NCBI GenBank assembly: GCA_905160935.1
Contig: CAJHZI010000183.1
Location: 410,001 to 474,000 of the forward strand
Reading direction: 5' to 3'
From: Enchytraeus crypticus
Lineage: Eukaryota > Annelida > Clitellata > Enchytraeida > Enchytraeidae
Length of the DNA: 64,000 bases
A program made the position numbers and the translations under genes. Below, piece by piece: positions 22,151-35,389 of this stretch (its first letter is position 1; each line of letters starts with the position of its first letter). The notes beneath the pieces are model-generated. The model was not told the DNA's origin. It ran no database searches and saw nothing but the letters and a program-made list of their open reading frames with translations.

Positions 22151-22881
22151 AACAAATAAAAACTTATCATAGATTTGTAACGTTGTTAAAATTTACGTCC
22201 AATATTTTAAAATCCCTTCGATTCTTTCGATATCTAATGATATCTAAATGGTATCACTGACTTTCTAAATAGCGAAGAAACGCCAGTAGATTTTTTAAAA
22301 TCAGATTTTAAAAAATATCAAGATTGGGATGCAAAACGAACATAAAGCAAGCATATAACATTTAATATTATAATTCTTACTCAAATCCGGCACATATAAT
22401 TTACATAAACACCGGATTATTAATTTTTAATAGACTTTCTTATTCCTGCCACAATGTAAACAAGACAGTATTCCGCATTGTACATTAATATAACAATAAT
22501 AGAGAATACGGTATCCATCTATCGACTAATCTGATAGTAAAATAGTAGTAGTAATATGAATAATTATAATAACAATACTAATTCTAAAGGTTAAATTTCT
22601 GTTTTCTCCTCTACAGATGATGTCAGAGACATAATGATGTAAGGATAATATTATTGCAAAAACTTTAAACATCTTTCCACAGATGAACTGTAGCCTCAAG
22701 TTTGAAGGCTTAGCTGTTAAGCAAGCTGTTTATAGTCTTTTCATCAGTGACTGATTTGATCGACTCTAATAAGCGCACGCAGGCTTCTGTTTTATTGTTC
22801 TTAACACACTCAACTACCCACTTGTGATAAAGTAGTTAAATATTGGTCAAGTAATCTTTGAGAAGCCCTCAGTAAACGTTT

Positions 22882-23008
22882 ACATCATCATCATCATCTT
22901 CTTCTTCTTCCTTTACATCCCAGTTTAACCAGGGTCAGGATACGAATAGACCTTCTCCAATCCTCTATGTCCCGCACCATATCATCAGTCAATCCTCTAT
23001 TTTTCATA
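22882..23008 (-). repeat. Repeat C copy 3
   Basis: The (ATC)n(TTC)n tail in reverse is followed by CAGTTTAACCAGGGTCAGGA and GATACGAATAGACC, truncated before the head. Confidence 0.75.
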
Positions 23009-23009
23009 T

Positions 23010-26000
23010 CCTTTTACTTTCGAGTAAAAGTTTACATCACAATACGATAAACATAATAGCACAAAAATAAAATATAAATAAATAAATCAAAACAGCATAA
23101 CACAGTAAAAATACAAATTGTATAATAATAATAAAATATTAAAAAGTAAAATAGTAAAAATCGTAGTTTAAAATAGTATTTTTAAACTACGAATTAGCCA
23201 ATTGTTAATTCGTCTAAATTTCTGATCATCGTTCTAAGAAAATACCATCTCAATTATATGATTATGTCCAACTACTGGCTGTTACATGAACATATTTGAT
23301 TGTAGTTTTAAAAAGTTACATGATCACAGGAACATTTATCGTTCAATACATGCCATGTACTACGACCAGTTTGAAAAGACTACAAAGTAATGCCATGATG
23401 AACTAATCTTTTCATAGACACTGTTCTTGGTTTAGATGTAGTTTTTGATAGGGTAGCGTCTCTGCTCGTCACCGCCGGTCTCTCAGCGACATCTGGTGAA
23501 CAACTATTTAATCAGACGTGAGCACTGAAACATTAGGCCTGCTAATCACAGTTACTCTAATCACAGTTACTCTACTTCTACAGTAGGCTGACGATTATTA
23601 ACACATCACACACTTTTAACGAAACGTCTTCTCGTATTATTAATGTTATTTTGTACCATAGACGATTTTCCTAATTAATTATATAGTGTGAACCTAAATA
23701 TGTAATCTGAGCGCAAAATTTATATCTTTGTCCAAAAGGTTATACAAGTACAAACATAGGCCTATACATGCACGTTTCTTAAAGAGCAATAACTTAAGGG
23801 ATTTAAGCCCTTCGCTCATGTCGGATATTGCAATAAAGAAATAACTAAGTGAACATTTTCATACCAGATACACGATATTAGCGTACTGATCAGCGTTAGA
23901 GTAAGTATGATAAATATTATAAAAAGTTAACGTAGGCATTGCACACAATTACTAAGTATCATCTTTATGATCAGCTTCATTAAACATTTCTTACCTTATA
24001 AAGTATTATAACTACCTGTTACAGTTTACATAGATTCAACTTAACAGAAATATTATTAAAACAAATTCTTGTAGCCTATATTATACATTTATCTAAACAA
24101 TATAGATTACATATGCATGTCTGATTAGTTATTTCTTGAAGAAGTAAAACATTGCTTAAACGTTTAGCTTTTTCATGATTGAAAAACAAGCAAACATACA
24201 ATACGAATCCACTATTAAAGACAACTGAACATAATATTGAATCGATTTAATTCAACAAAGTTTTACCAATTCAATTTATAAGAACAGAAAGCTCAATTCC
24301 ATTTGCTACACATTTTTAATCACATTCAACTGTCCGCCGATATGAAAGCAATGTGAATTAATGAATCATGCAATGCATGTAAATTACAGCTTACATGGTC
24401 TGGTAGTGGGCGTGTCTAGGGCCTAACCCTCAGCCAAACCCTAACAACATTCTAACCCCCTGTAAACCTTCACTGTAAAGCCTGGTGCTAGTCAATTATA
24501 GCAAACTGAAAGTTGCACAAAGTACGTCTAGGATATCGCATCTGAATAAAAACTATGAAATCAATCTGTAATATTTAAAAATTCAATCAATCAATCAATA
24601 AGAATTTAACGTCCGTTTACTAGCCATAAGGCAATGTCAAGGACGTATTCACATACTTACATAGCTTATCATAATTAAAATGAAGGTAACAGTTAAGCAC
24701 TCGATTTTTTCTCCAAATTGAAATTAGATTATTTTTTCACAGACAGATTTTCTTATGCTCAGCGCTTCATTGCATAAATAAGTTAATATAGCTTACAAGA
24801 CAAGCAGAACATAATGGTTCATAGATTATTATCTCTGTGTAGGTGTCGAATCCAAGACTAGTACTAATGCCAACCAGTGGAAATCTATCTTGAAACAAAC
24901 TTTAAATAAATACTTATAAATATTTTTGATCCGTAGAATTTTGAAATTTTTATTTTAATATCAACTCACAAAAGCTCAACGATAACCTCCAGATTCCTCT
25001 ACAGATTGTGAATAAATTCTTTCTGAAGTTTTAAATGTTATCTGACAGTAAATTTCAATCTTGGCAACAATTAATCCTCTGCAAGGTAACAAGTCAGCGA
25101 ATATAATTATTAAATTCTTCATTTTTAAATTTTCATAATTATCCATATTGTAAGATGTTACAAATGCTCTTGATATTGGGATTTGGGTTTCGCAATGTAA
25201 CTCTGAGAACATGATTATTATTTCACTTATTACACGCATATCGCAATTGGCATACCCAATAAGAAGTTAGTAGGCCCACAAGTGGCACTTGCAATTCCAA
25301 ATTAAAAAATTCAAACATTTGCATTCATTATTTATTATATTCAATAAAATCCTTAGTATACACTACACTAAGATATTGATATTGCAGTTTTTGGTAAGTC
25401 TATTCCTGATCTACCAATCACTAATGAAGTAAATAAGAATAATTATCATACATGAATCAGAAGTAAACACAGCAAAATTAAAGTAAAAATTGTAGACATA
25501 AATAACTTATCCTTTAACAGTTTAATTGTAATTATTTCACCACAAAAAATAATAATTCTAAGCACTGGAAAATGTAAAATATTTGTAGTGCGAACAGCTT
25601 TTTAACTGATAATTTTAGCGAAGAGCAATAGACATTGCAGAACATCTCTAAAAGCCATCGATATACAGCCGGCAAATAATTATGTAATTAGAGCATACAA
25701 GTGGTCTAATATATCGCAAATAACAAATATCGACTTTCAAAAAGTTTAGTTTTGCAAAAATGGCTATTTAATTTTCCAGAGGCGAACACAATTTTATAAA
25801 AGGCCATGAAATAACATGGCTAATTGTTTCATATGTTAACACTTAGAAAACATGCAAAGCAAAGCAACATAGTCTCTAACTAAAATATAACAACACTCGG
25901 AATTTAGCTACAGCGCATGAATTCTTGCACAAAGTATGAAGTACAAAACTTTAATCAGAAAAACAATTAGCGCAAAACAAACATATAGGCATGATCAAAA

Positions 26001-26639
26001 ATCTAATAAATGACTGAGTATACATGTAATTAATCAACTGATAAAATTATCAAAAAAAGGGATATGGGATGCATAAAGAAATTCTGATCATAGTCATGTC
26101 TATTCGCCATTAGTTTCCGCTACGGTACCATCATACATGTACTAAATTATTACTAAATGCTTGTAACCGAACAAACACTGGCTACCATTAATACACTGTA
26201 ATCCTTTTACATTCTTCTCTCTAGTGTTCTGCCACGATAAAAATTCAAATTACTTTCATTCATAGTCTTCTTTCATTCTTAGTCTTATGTAACTCTTCTT
26301 CACAATCATTACCGTCCTCTATTAGTAGTAGAACTCCGATGACCAACTACTGATCCATCACAAGCCTAAAAACTTTATCAAAACATCATGTGACCTTTAG
26401 TTTGAGAAAAATAGATTCTGAGTTAGTTTCACATTTATTTCTTCATTTCTGGCTTCATACCCATTTATGACATTTGTGATTTAAGGTTGGTCTATTTTGT
26501 AGTGACCCAACAAAACAAAACAATTTGCCATACAATGAAATTCATAAGCATAATGTTTAAATACCACACATTTACCAATAAGGATTTTGATGTACACATT
26601 ATGGCATAGGAACTTCTTGACTAAATATTATTTCACCGT
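23010..26639. other. Long AT-rich stretch without recognisable genes
   Basis: Only low-complexity AT-rich sequence, a short SINE-like ATTTAACGTC motif near 24595-24650 and chance frames such as 24976-25239. No motif in these frames suggested a protein family. Confidence 0.5.
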
Positions 26640-29600
26640 CTACATATTTCCAGACTCCCAGAGTTGAGACTTCGTACAGAGCTGTAATAGCAATTGACTG
26701 ATAGACAGAAAGAGTTCTATGGATTCTGATCCAGTCCAACACTTGTCAGTATAGTGTCCCAGCGAGCAGGCTTTACCTTCTCTAGATATATGTCTACTAT
26801 ATTCTTTCTTACCTACAAACAACAATCAGTCAATCAATTTATTAAAAATTAGATAAACAACTGAAATTATATTTCAATATATATCTCTGATTTTCTCACC
26901 AAGTGGCATTGTGAATCTGCAGTAATCAGCATTGGCAATCAGTAACCGCAATTGGTAATCGACAATCAGCAGCAGAATCTTTTAAAAATCGCAGCTAAAT
27001 CTTTAAAATGAAAACATGGGATTAGTCTTCAGGAACATTCAATAAATTAAACTTATCAAATATCAAATTCAAAATGTTAAATTATCGTCTAAATTAATCG
27101 TATAAGTTGTACTTCAAATTTTATTTAGTAACAATTTTATACAGTTGAAGTCATTTTTTTGGGATAAAATATGGAAAGCAGATATCAAAACACATATATT
27201 TTTGCTATAGCTGATGGGTGCAAACATCTTGATGCTTCCTAATCCAGCACTGTTACGTTGTATAACAGCAGTAATAATAAGGTAGGATAGCCAAGCTTGG
27301 TAATCAGAAATCTTGCCCCTTGCGATTCACAATATAACTGCTTCCAGCGGCGGATCCAGAAGGGCATTTTCATTGTGGTTGTTCTTCTAAATTGACAGGA
27401 TTAGCCCAAGATGCCAAATAATTAACTAATATAAGGGATGCACGCCTAAAAAAGTAGTCACTTTATTTAAAAAGAAAAATTTGAAAAAGTACAGAAAAAT
27501 TCTGAGCCGGCATGTCCCTTAACATATGGTCTTCTCTTCTTCAGTGAGCTGCCAAGTGGCAGGTTCAAGGTACATATTCATACTCAAAGTCTGCTTTCTC
27601 GTTCCATAAGAGCACTCCTTAGATCAACAAGTTAATCCCTTCACAAAGTCAATGCCTTATGTAGCCTATAGCTTGGGAAAAGTATGGCTTCTGAGGTGGT
27701 TTCTCGTTGCCTTCCTCAGTTAGATGAATTAATTACCATTTAATCCTGGGGGAAAACATTTCATGGTGAGGGTCACCTCTTACCATCCTCAGTTTCAACT
27801 TTAGTCGCCTCTTACGTACATGCGGCAGATTGTTTGCGGTTGCCCTATTCTGCAATGGTCCAACCACACCCGAGCACACGGGGAAAAAGGAACATATGGT
27901 GTCAAGTTAAGAAAGTAGACATTGTTAAAGCAAATTTTTTGCCCCCTGCCTTACATTCTTCTGACTCTGATTGGTTCAAAGCTTTTAAGTCTAAAGTCCA
28001 ATGACTTAATCCAAATGACTTAATGACAATCCAAGCATGTCTAAGTAGGAATGCAAAAGCATACGAACGTCTGCCATTTCTACCTGTTGACGCTTTCCCT
28101 CTTAAAATGTTTATATACATTTTCAGGTTTAATTAAAATGTTTCAACCAAATGTCCAAATGCTTTTGGTTACAGTTCAGGATGTACATATAAATAGCAAA
28201 GGATATACATTTATAGGAAGAAAACAAACCTGCCAGTAAGTAAGCTTGCGATCAGTATGGATAGGAAAAGGTAACTGATTAACAGTGTACCTATACTTTG
28301 TTGAGGTTCCACCCCGCCCTTGTAACACTATGTTCACTGTAAAAGATCTGCAACATTATCAAAACGATATGTGGTGATATCTAGAAAAGAAAAGAGTTCT
28401 AAAAAAACTAAACTAAAACAAGTAAATAACAGCAGTAAATTAACATTAACATTCTAAAGTAAATATATGGGAATGCGTGACTACACACATTATACACACA
28501 TTTGTGATCCCTTAGGAACAATGTAGTGTGTTGACAGGAGATACCTTAGAGCTATAAAGTATATTGAATCTGAGTGATCCAAAGTTGCATCAGATGTAAC
28601 ATATTTCAGCAACAGCATTGTGTGTTGAAGATACTACATGGTATTGTAATTAACAAGTGTTAGATTATTCAAGTAAGCAAACAGAAAGTACAAAGAGTGA
28701 TTTGGATTTGCTATATTCAACTGAGCTAGAAGGACTTCTAAAAGAACTAATCTTTACTTTATCTTTATTTTAACTTAATACAGATTAGTACAAATACAGT
28801 GCAGACAAATTTGTGCTTTGGGCTGCTGCATTTAATTGAGCTACAGGGAGATACTTACAAAGGGAAATATGTTCAACTTTTATCTGCACTTGCTACAACT
28901 ATATCATGATTCAGGAATATTAAAATATCGGTACAGATCAATCTTGCAAACTAGTATACATATAAAAACTCATCATTATCACAGAGTTATAATCATATAA
29001 CTGTAGAATATTTAAGTGGTTACTAACTATAAATAGCAATCACCTAAATCTCCTTACAGTCTGCAATTCTTTCTTGCATTTCTGAATCAAAATATATAGC
29101 CCTGAACTCTCTAAGCAGTGTTTGTTCAAGAGAAGTTCAAGTCCAGAATAAAACTCAATATCTCAGGAAGCAATCAATAACCCCAAGCAGATATTAATAC
29201 CACACAAAGATTTTCTTAACTACACTGAGAAATAAATATCATACTTACAAATAATTAGCTTCAAACAGTAATTTATTTCAGAAGGAAACAATGCTTAGCT
29301 ATGTTATAATGATTAACAAAATTCTGCAGAGTATAACAGCTCACTACTGTTCTAAGTTTGATCAACAAGCACCGTTTTGCCTAAGTAAGCATTTCTTAAA
29401 ATATTGCATGAAGCATCTCAACATAAAAAAATAGTCTAACTGAATTTCCCCAATACTTTTTTATACAAGCAACAATCTGCTACACGAAAATTTGTGAAAA
29501 TACCTGGTGAAATTAGATAGAGGGTAGCAGAGAACGTAACGGTACTAACGTTTCTTTTGTCTCGAGAACGACCACAGCATTAGAAGCTTTACTACCCACC

Positions 29601-30433
29601 ATACTTTTCTTTATCCCAGGTACGAGCAGCTCTACATGCACGTACGTGTCTGCTCGCCTCGGATCATCTCTGTAACTAGCTGTACATGTAACAATACATA
29701 GTATCTTCAATTCATATATAGTGGAACAGTTAAAACTGGCCTTGTGATTCAATACAGATTGAGTTGTATATATAAAAAAGTCAAAAAACCTCTACGAAGT
29801 TTTTTCTGTCTATTAAAATTTTCTCTATTTCATACATATACATCTTGGCAGGAGCCAGTGGCGAAATAGGTAAGATACTCGACCGCGGATCAGTAGGTGC
29901 GGGGTTCAAATCCTGGGCTCGCCCGTCACTGACATAGCTTTCGAGTGAGGAAACTGATGTTAACCTTAGATTTACCTGCTTTACATATGAGATTAATAGA
30001 TGGCGGCCATGCTAGGATCACTGATAACAATAAAGGACAACATCATGCAAAATCTGTAATAAACATTGACTAGATGTACCTGTGTGCAATTTTAAGTACA
30101 AATCTCTAGGAAAATGGGAGCTTTTAACTGAATCTTGATGTGAACCACAACCTCTCAATTCTAAGGCAGACGTTCTACCACTGTACCAAGTGGCAGAACT
30201 GTAATTAGCGTTCGTAATTATAAATCTTAAAAATGATGCTGTGGTTATATTAATACGCAGATCAGGAGTGGAGCAGTAGTGGCACATCTACTAGGTTAAG
30301 GAATGCAGTAATTATGAATGATTCTACAGCCAAAGAAATGCTTATATATGCCATTCGACATAAAGAGCAAAAGAGAGAGAGAGAACTATGTTTAATGACA
30401 TTATCATCAAAGCACGAAATATAAAAGAGCGAA

Positions 30434-30466
<33 letters not shown>

Positions 30467-30528
30467 AGGAGAGAGGTTAACAAATAAATCATACCAGTAG
30501 GTAGTCTGCAGTCTTCTTCTTCTGCCAT
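26640..30528 (-). CDS. Tentative two-exon small gene
   Basis: Exon 1 (30528-30495) starts at an ATG in fair context and encodes MAEEEDCRLPT plus one base before donor CTACTG|GTATGA. Exon 2 (26812-26640) follows acceptor TTGTTTGTAG and, in the matching phase, reads GKKEYSRHISREGKACSLGH, then YTDKCWTGSESIELF and on to a stop: about 68 residues in total. Another frame of exon 2 reads VDIYLEKVKPARWDTILTSV, faintly like the last strand of a CS/p23 domain, which would need a different upstream exon. The phase fit is the only link between the two exons. The 3.7-kb intron contains SINE-A, tRNA-like and repeat E copies. Confidence 0.22.
27530..27885 (-). repeat. Repeat E, longest copy
   Basis: On the minus strand it begins CCCCGTGTGCTCGGGTGTGG, passes a head motif AAGAGGCGACTAAAGT shared with repeat C, then GAGAAAGCAGACTTTGAG, and ends near CACTTGGCAGCTCACTG. 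It is a composite SINE-like or LINE-derived repeat of about 350 bp. Shorter pieces lie at 1795, 7003 and 14735. Confidence 0.7.
28250..29512. other. AT-rich DNA, nothing recognised
   Basis: No gene or repeat identified. Confidence 0.45.
29513..29752 (-). other. GC-richer segment with an 80-codon frame
   Basis: A minus-strand frame encodes RRADTYVHVELLVPGIKK and SNAVVVLETKETLVPLRSLL and stops just before a good donor CACCAG|GTATTTTC. The CpG-containing composition differs from its surroundings. It could be an untranslated or first exon of a minus-strand gene; there is no homology. Confidence 0.2.
29850..29973 (+). repeat. SINE-A copy 5, best preserved
   Basis: Reads GGAGCCAGTGGCGAAATAGG, TACTCGACCGCGGATCAGTA, GGGGTTCAAATCCTGGGCTC (B-box), CGCCCGTCACTGACATAGCT and GAGTGAGGAAACTGATGTTA. 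This copy best shows the family layout: tRNA-like head of about 75 bp plus a 50-bp body. Confidence 0.85.
30125..30210 (-). repeat. tRNA-like sequence
   Basis: On the minus strand TTGGTACAGTGGTAGAACGT (A-box) is followed by GAGGTTGTGGTTCACATC (B-box) at tRNA-like spacing. No full cloverleaf is obvious, so it is more likely a SINE head or tRNA pseudogene than a tRNA gene. Confidence 0.5.
30360..30478. repeat. (GA)n microsatellites
   Basis: GA-rich tracts at 30370-30390 and 30430-30475. Confidence 0.9.
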
Positions 30529-31359
30529 TGATGCACTTTAACTTCTTCAACAATTAACAGAGTGGGCTACAATTCAGTGCACAGATATTGTTCACAGCTC
30601 AATTGAATAGTAGTGTATGATTCCACATTAAGGTAAATGCATCAAATAGCTTCCAGCACAATTGTTATATTCCTCTACAATTAAATTCTAAAAGTAAAAC
30701 AGAAATTTCAGGAATAAGATTCCATAAATTTAAATTCTGTTAAAGCAACTCCATGCAGGTTTTTAATACTACTGATATATTCATAAATTCTTGCATAAGT
30801 ATAAAAGTTAAAAAAATTTATATTGAATTAGAAAAATGTTGATAATATACTTCCTTTTCAAACAACAGTTGCGTTATTAAACATACATTTTTCATATATA
30901 ACAAGTTCTAAGAAATGCTTTACTAGAACTATCACAAGTCATAAAATTTTGCAAGTATCCCCTAAATAATCCCTAGCAAAATTGCGATGGCGTAGTTAAT
31001 TCTTGATATTTCGCCTTGTAATTCTAATGGTCTGTAGAGGAGGATAATAAATACCGTAAAATCTAACGAAGTCTTATGAGCTAGATTTATCAGTCATTGA
31101 TTCAGAATAGAAAACATAATTGGAAATTCTCAAGCATTTCAATGCTTTCGCTTAAAGAGAATTGAAATGCAATACGAGCAGATCTTACAAGAGAAGGCGA
31201 TATAAGCAGATTATCCGCATAGAGGTTGAAAAGTAAGTATATTACAAGCAATCTACTGACAGATTGATATGTAAGGTTCAACATTAAAGAGAAAGCCAGG
31301 CAGCAAACGCTTGAAATCAGGGTCAAGTTCTTGAAAAATATAGCCCAGAATTTCTAAAA

Positions 31360-31600
31360 GATGAGTTGGCTCCTAATTCTCCAGATTTTAATCTACATGA
31401 TTTCTAATGTATGGGGAGCCATGTTTGGAAAGTATCTAGATTTTGAATCCAAACCCAGAGACACAACAGAATTAAAGGCCATTCTTCAAGAGATCTGGAA
31501 GGACCTATCACAGCAGTCCATCGTCATTGCACTCCTTTAGCTTTCTGACCAGCATCAAATCTCAGTTCTCTCCTTTTGAGAACACAATGTACACAGTAGC
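31360..31600 (+). mobile_element. mariner/Tc1-like transposase C-terminal remnant
   Basis: After one frame change the plus strand reads DELAPNSPDFNLHDF, then NVWGAMFGKYLDFESKPRDT and TELKAILQEIWKDLSQQSIV, followed by in-frame stops. PDxNxxD..VWG is the last catalytic-Asp region of DDE transposases of the Tc1/mariner superfamily; the KPRDTxELKxxLQxIWxDLxQ tail is typical of that family. The copy is dead (frameshift and stops), and the N-terminal part and inverted repeats were not found nearby. Confidence 0.8.
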
Positions 31601-32009
31601 AGAGTCATCATCATCTAAAGTCCCTTTTCAGGCGAACAAATTTTCAAACTGATTTCCTATGCTGGTTATTAAAAGTCAAACTGTTTTGTAACACTTGGAT
31701 AACTTCAGTCAAATTAAACATATTTCTACAAAATTTGATGAACGAATGGCAACATTCTTCCTCTACTGGCCTTTAAAGTATCAAGGCCAAATATCAAAAA
31801 TTGACAAGCTATCGCAATTTTGCTAGAGGATAATTTTTAAGACTCACCCTACCCTATATAAATCACACAAACATATAACTATACTGTGGGGACGTCCCTG
31901 ACACCATCCTTGGATGAGGAATCGGACATTAAACCTTTATTATTTTATTATTATTATTACATGGTAAGGAAGCTTCAACATTAGCATTAAATCTTTGTGT
32001 CTAAAAATC

Positions 32010-32150
32010 TTTGACAGGTTCTTTGGATTTTCACAGTTTTAGACCTTCCTTTTGCTCACAAGCTTGAATTTGTCTCAATGATGCTCGATTTTGCCTTGAA
32101 CAAAAGTAACACTCTAACAGAACTTTACGTTATATTACAACAATTGCGCA
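32010..32150 (-). repeat. Repeat D, copy 4
   Basis: Reverse complement: CTTTTGCTCACAAGCTTGAA, TCTCAATGATGCTCGATTTT and GTAACACTCTAACAG. Confidence 0.6.
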
Positions 32151-32202
32151 CTAAAGTTGTATGCTCGTAATATATATTGTTCATTCTCGTAATAAAAATA
32201 AA

Positions 32203-33359
32203 TAGTCCAGTAGAATGCTAAAAAAGCAGGACAAAATTAGGTACTAGATGATATTGGTATCATTGGATGCGGAATTTTTCATAGATTAAGCTGTTAAAAT
32301 TCCCCTACAATTCATCTTCGGAGAAAAAAAATTATTTTAAAAATATGTTACGTAATAGGATCATTCCCTGTCAAACGGCCTATTTTTCTCAGGTGACCCT
32401 CTCAGATCTAAAAGATATTTTAACAGTATAAAGTAAACTATGTCTCTGGGCTAGATTTAAAATTTCAGGCTAATCGGTTAATTGGTTGCAGATATATGGC
32501 AGTTATTTTGACCCCACTGTATGATCCTTTCAATGCAAAAATTTAAAGGCGTCTTTTTTCTCCAATTTTAACTGTAATTTTTTGTTTATGGTCCTATCTA
32601 GAGGAAACTTCACAAAAATACTATCTTTGATGTGTAAATTCAGAATATGCAATCATAATTCAAGTGGCATGCATATCTTGGCTGCTGCAGCAACTCAAAC
32701 TTGATGTTTTGCGACAGTAAGAATTTGTGAAAAGCCATCTTAGTCTCAATAATTCTCAAAATTGACAAAACAGATCAGATGAAAGGAAGCCATATAATAT
32801 AGTAATTTGGCCCTATCTTAATAAATGAAAATGCTTATCAATTTCACAAGCAGATTGGAGTTAGCAACTCATCGGCTCAAACTTTAAAAAAATTGAATAC
32901 AACCCAATTTTCGGTCCACTTTACGGCCATGGTTAGACATGTCACAAGGTGACCATAACGTTCAAACTGCTGCTATTTACAGGTTGAGACGTTACTAACT
33001 TACTGCACAAATATTTACTTCTTAACTCAATTCTAACCAAAAACTCTGAGATCAAGACCAAGGTTAGATATCTCGAGACCAGGACCAGATCCCCCAAGAC
33101 CAAGATCATGACCAGATCCCTCGAGATCAACACCAAGACCGGATCTTCGGCACCGAGACGAAGACCAAGACCAATGAATGAAAACCGTCTCCGAGCCGCG
33201 ATTAAATGAGGTGGTATGCCTTAGCTACGTCAATAGGACGAATCGATGGGGAATTTGAAATACAGCACAAACGCTATCACTACTTTCGATTAGTCATATT
33301 ATTATCTAGTACCTAATTTGTCCCGGTTTGACAAAATTGAATTTTATCCTACTGGACTA
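32203..33359. mobile_element. 1.16-kb inverted-repeat element (MITE-like)
   Basis: The left end TAGTCCAGTAGAAT..GGACAAAATTAGGTACTAGAT faces a right end which in reverse complement reads TAGTCCAGTAGGAT..GGACAAATTAGGTACTAGAT. The inverted repeats are about 60 bp. The outer TA on each side could be a TA target duplication, as for Tc1/mariner. No transposase is visible inside. Confidence 0.7.
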
Positions 33360-34024
33360 AAAATTATAATCACTTAGATATATTTTCCACAATCTGTGGT
33401 AAATTTGCGCAGAATACCACTGATTGCCACATCAATGATACAAAAAGCAAATATTAAAAGAAAATTTTATTATATTAAGCAAGGAGGTTATATAACCTTC
33501 TTGATATTGGGGCTATATTTAATATTATAGTATTAAATACAAAATATTGTTTTGGGCTCTATTGTTTACAGAACTGAAACAAGATCATTCAATTTACAAG
33601 GGCATTCTGCTTTGAGGAAAAACTAACTATGATGGCCAATGCATGATTTCTAGGAGATGAAGGATGTCATCATGTCACTAAATACTAATACATGCTCCGA
33701 TCTAAAAAACCAGCAATTCGATCAACCTTGAGTTAAGATTTTAATTGCGGTTACTCACTGACCATCAAGCCGACTTCTACGTAGCCCTATAGACGTTAGA
33801 AATGTTTAAATTTATGTCCGTCTGACTTTTAGTTGAAGTTTTAGATTTTGAACATTACTGAGACCTTAGATGATGGCCATTGGTAAGTGTATTCTAGTTA
33901 TGCGCCGTCACAATGCAATTAGTTGTGATCGAACGTGTTCTAAGAATAGATTTGAAAATTCATAATCTAGGCCTATAATATACATGTACATTATAGGCCT
34001 AAATCCTACCCAACAAATTTAGCC

Positions 34025-34028
<4 letters not shown>

Positions 34029-34100
<72 letters not shown>
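34029..34100. repeat. (TA)n microsatellite
   Basis: About 70 bp of pure TA. Confidence 0.95.
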
Positions 34101-34101
<1 letters not shown>

Positions 34102-34109
34102 AAATCTGG

Positions 34110-35380
34110 GTTATGTACTTTGAAGCCATTGTAGTGCTATTTTTTATTCAATTGTGATATATTTAAAGTGATTTGAGAAATTAAAATTTTATTCAATATT
34201 CATGGCTGGCTCTGTGAGAGCGGGAATATTTATCTTTTGCTGCACTATTACAAGTAGTGGCTTCAATTTATAGCACTTAACAAGTAATCTCGAGTTATAT
34301 TTACTATTAAAAATTACTGTAAATTGCTCTGAACTGTACCATGGACAAGATGTGTATTATTTCAAATCGCTATTTGTGCATTGAGAGATATTGTAATAAA
34401 TTGTATATTGTAAACTGATATATAATTTGTAATTTAATCTTAAAGTAAGGTGGGAATAAAAGATGATTTGACGTTTCACTGTAAAGTAGCGCAACTAAAT
34501 GTGTTACATATTTTATTTCTCACCCATATGTTTGGAATTAATTTTATTTGCACTCATGCTTGTATTTAGATGTTTAAATTAATCTTTTTGCATTGAGATT
34601 TGTATTCATTTCAGCGTATGTTCATTAGAATTTATTTTGCGTTAGAGTTGCAAGGTTATGAAACGAGAATATTAAATTAAGTAATGAGTAAATGTAAATT
34701 AACATGTAATTAGAAGTTTAACCCTCATATATTGAGATATGATTTTTGATTATTGGTGTATTCATTTAAAAACTGATTCTAAGCTAGATATGATATGACA
34801 TTCAGTAAAAACTAGCACATTATATAAAGCAATAATACAAAATATATGCATAAGAGACATGCATGCATAGCAAACACTAGTGGAGTTGGGTGGAGAAATG
34901 CTTATGAAGAGCTTGATTCTGATTGGCTGTTGAGCATGGCCTCGATCAATGCTATATTACCAGAGAACAGGCCATAGAATTTTAGTTCACTCCTGAACTC
35001 TGGCATGTACGGAATTACTAGCTGAAATTGTCTAAATATAATTCTTAATGAATTATTGCGACAAACACATAAACTAGTAGATTTCATACAAGCTTCTGAA
35101 TTTCTGACTGCATTCGTAGGAAGTACTGCTACTATGCACCTTCTATAGATCGGTGATAGTTAGCACGAAAAATACGAAATCTATATTAGAACGATTGTGC
35201 CTCACGGGATTGCAGATATTGTGTGGAATTGTCGTCTAATCCTCTATAAGTCGGTTAATCACGACACCATTTCAATATCTCAATTCATTGAACGTATAAA
35301 TCCTTGATTGTACAAGAAACGCCGATTACTAGAGTTGAATCTAGATAAAGCGTTGCCTTGTCAATTCAGGTGAATAGCTG
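34110..35380. other. AT-rich DNA without recognisable genes
   Basis: Nothing identified; the short minus-strand frames here show no family motif. Confidence 0.45.
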
Positions 35381-35389
35381 CATTTACAA

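Noticed and set aside
29850-29973. Possible genuine tRNA gene
   Set aside because: A- and B-boxes are present but there is no cloverleaf with paired acceptor ends, and five related copies share a non-tRNA body, so it is a SINE.
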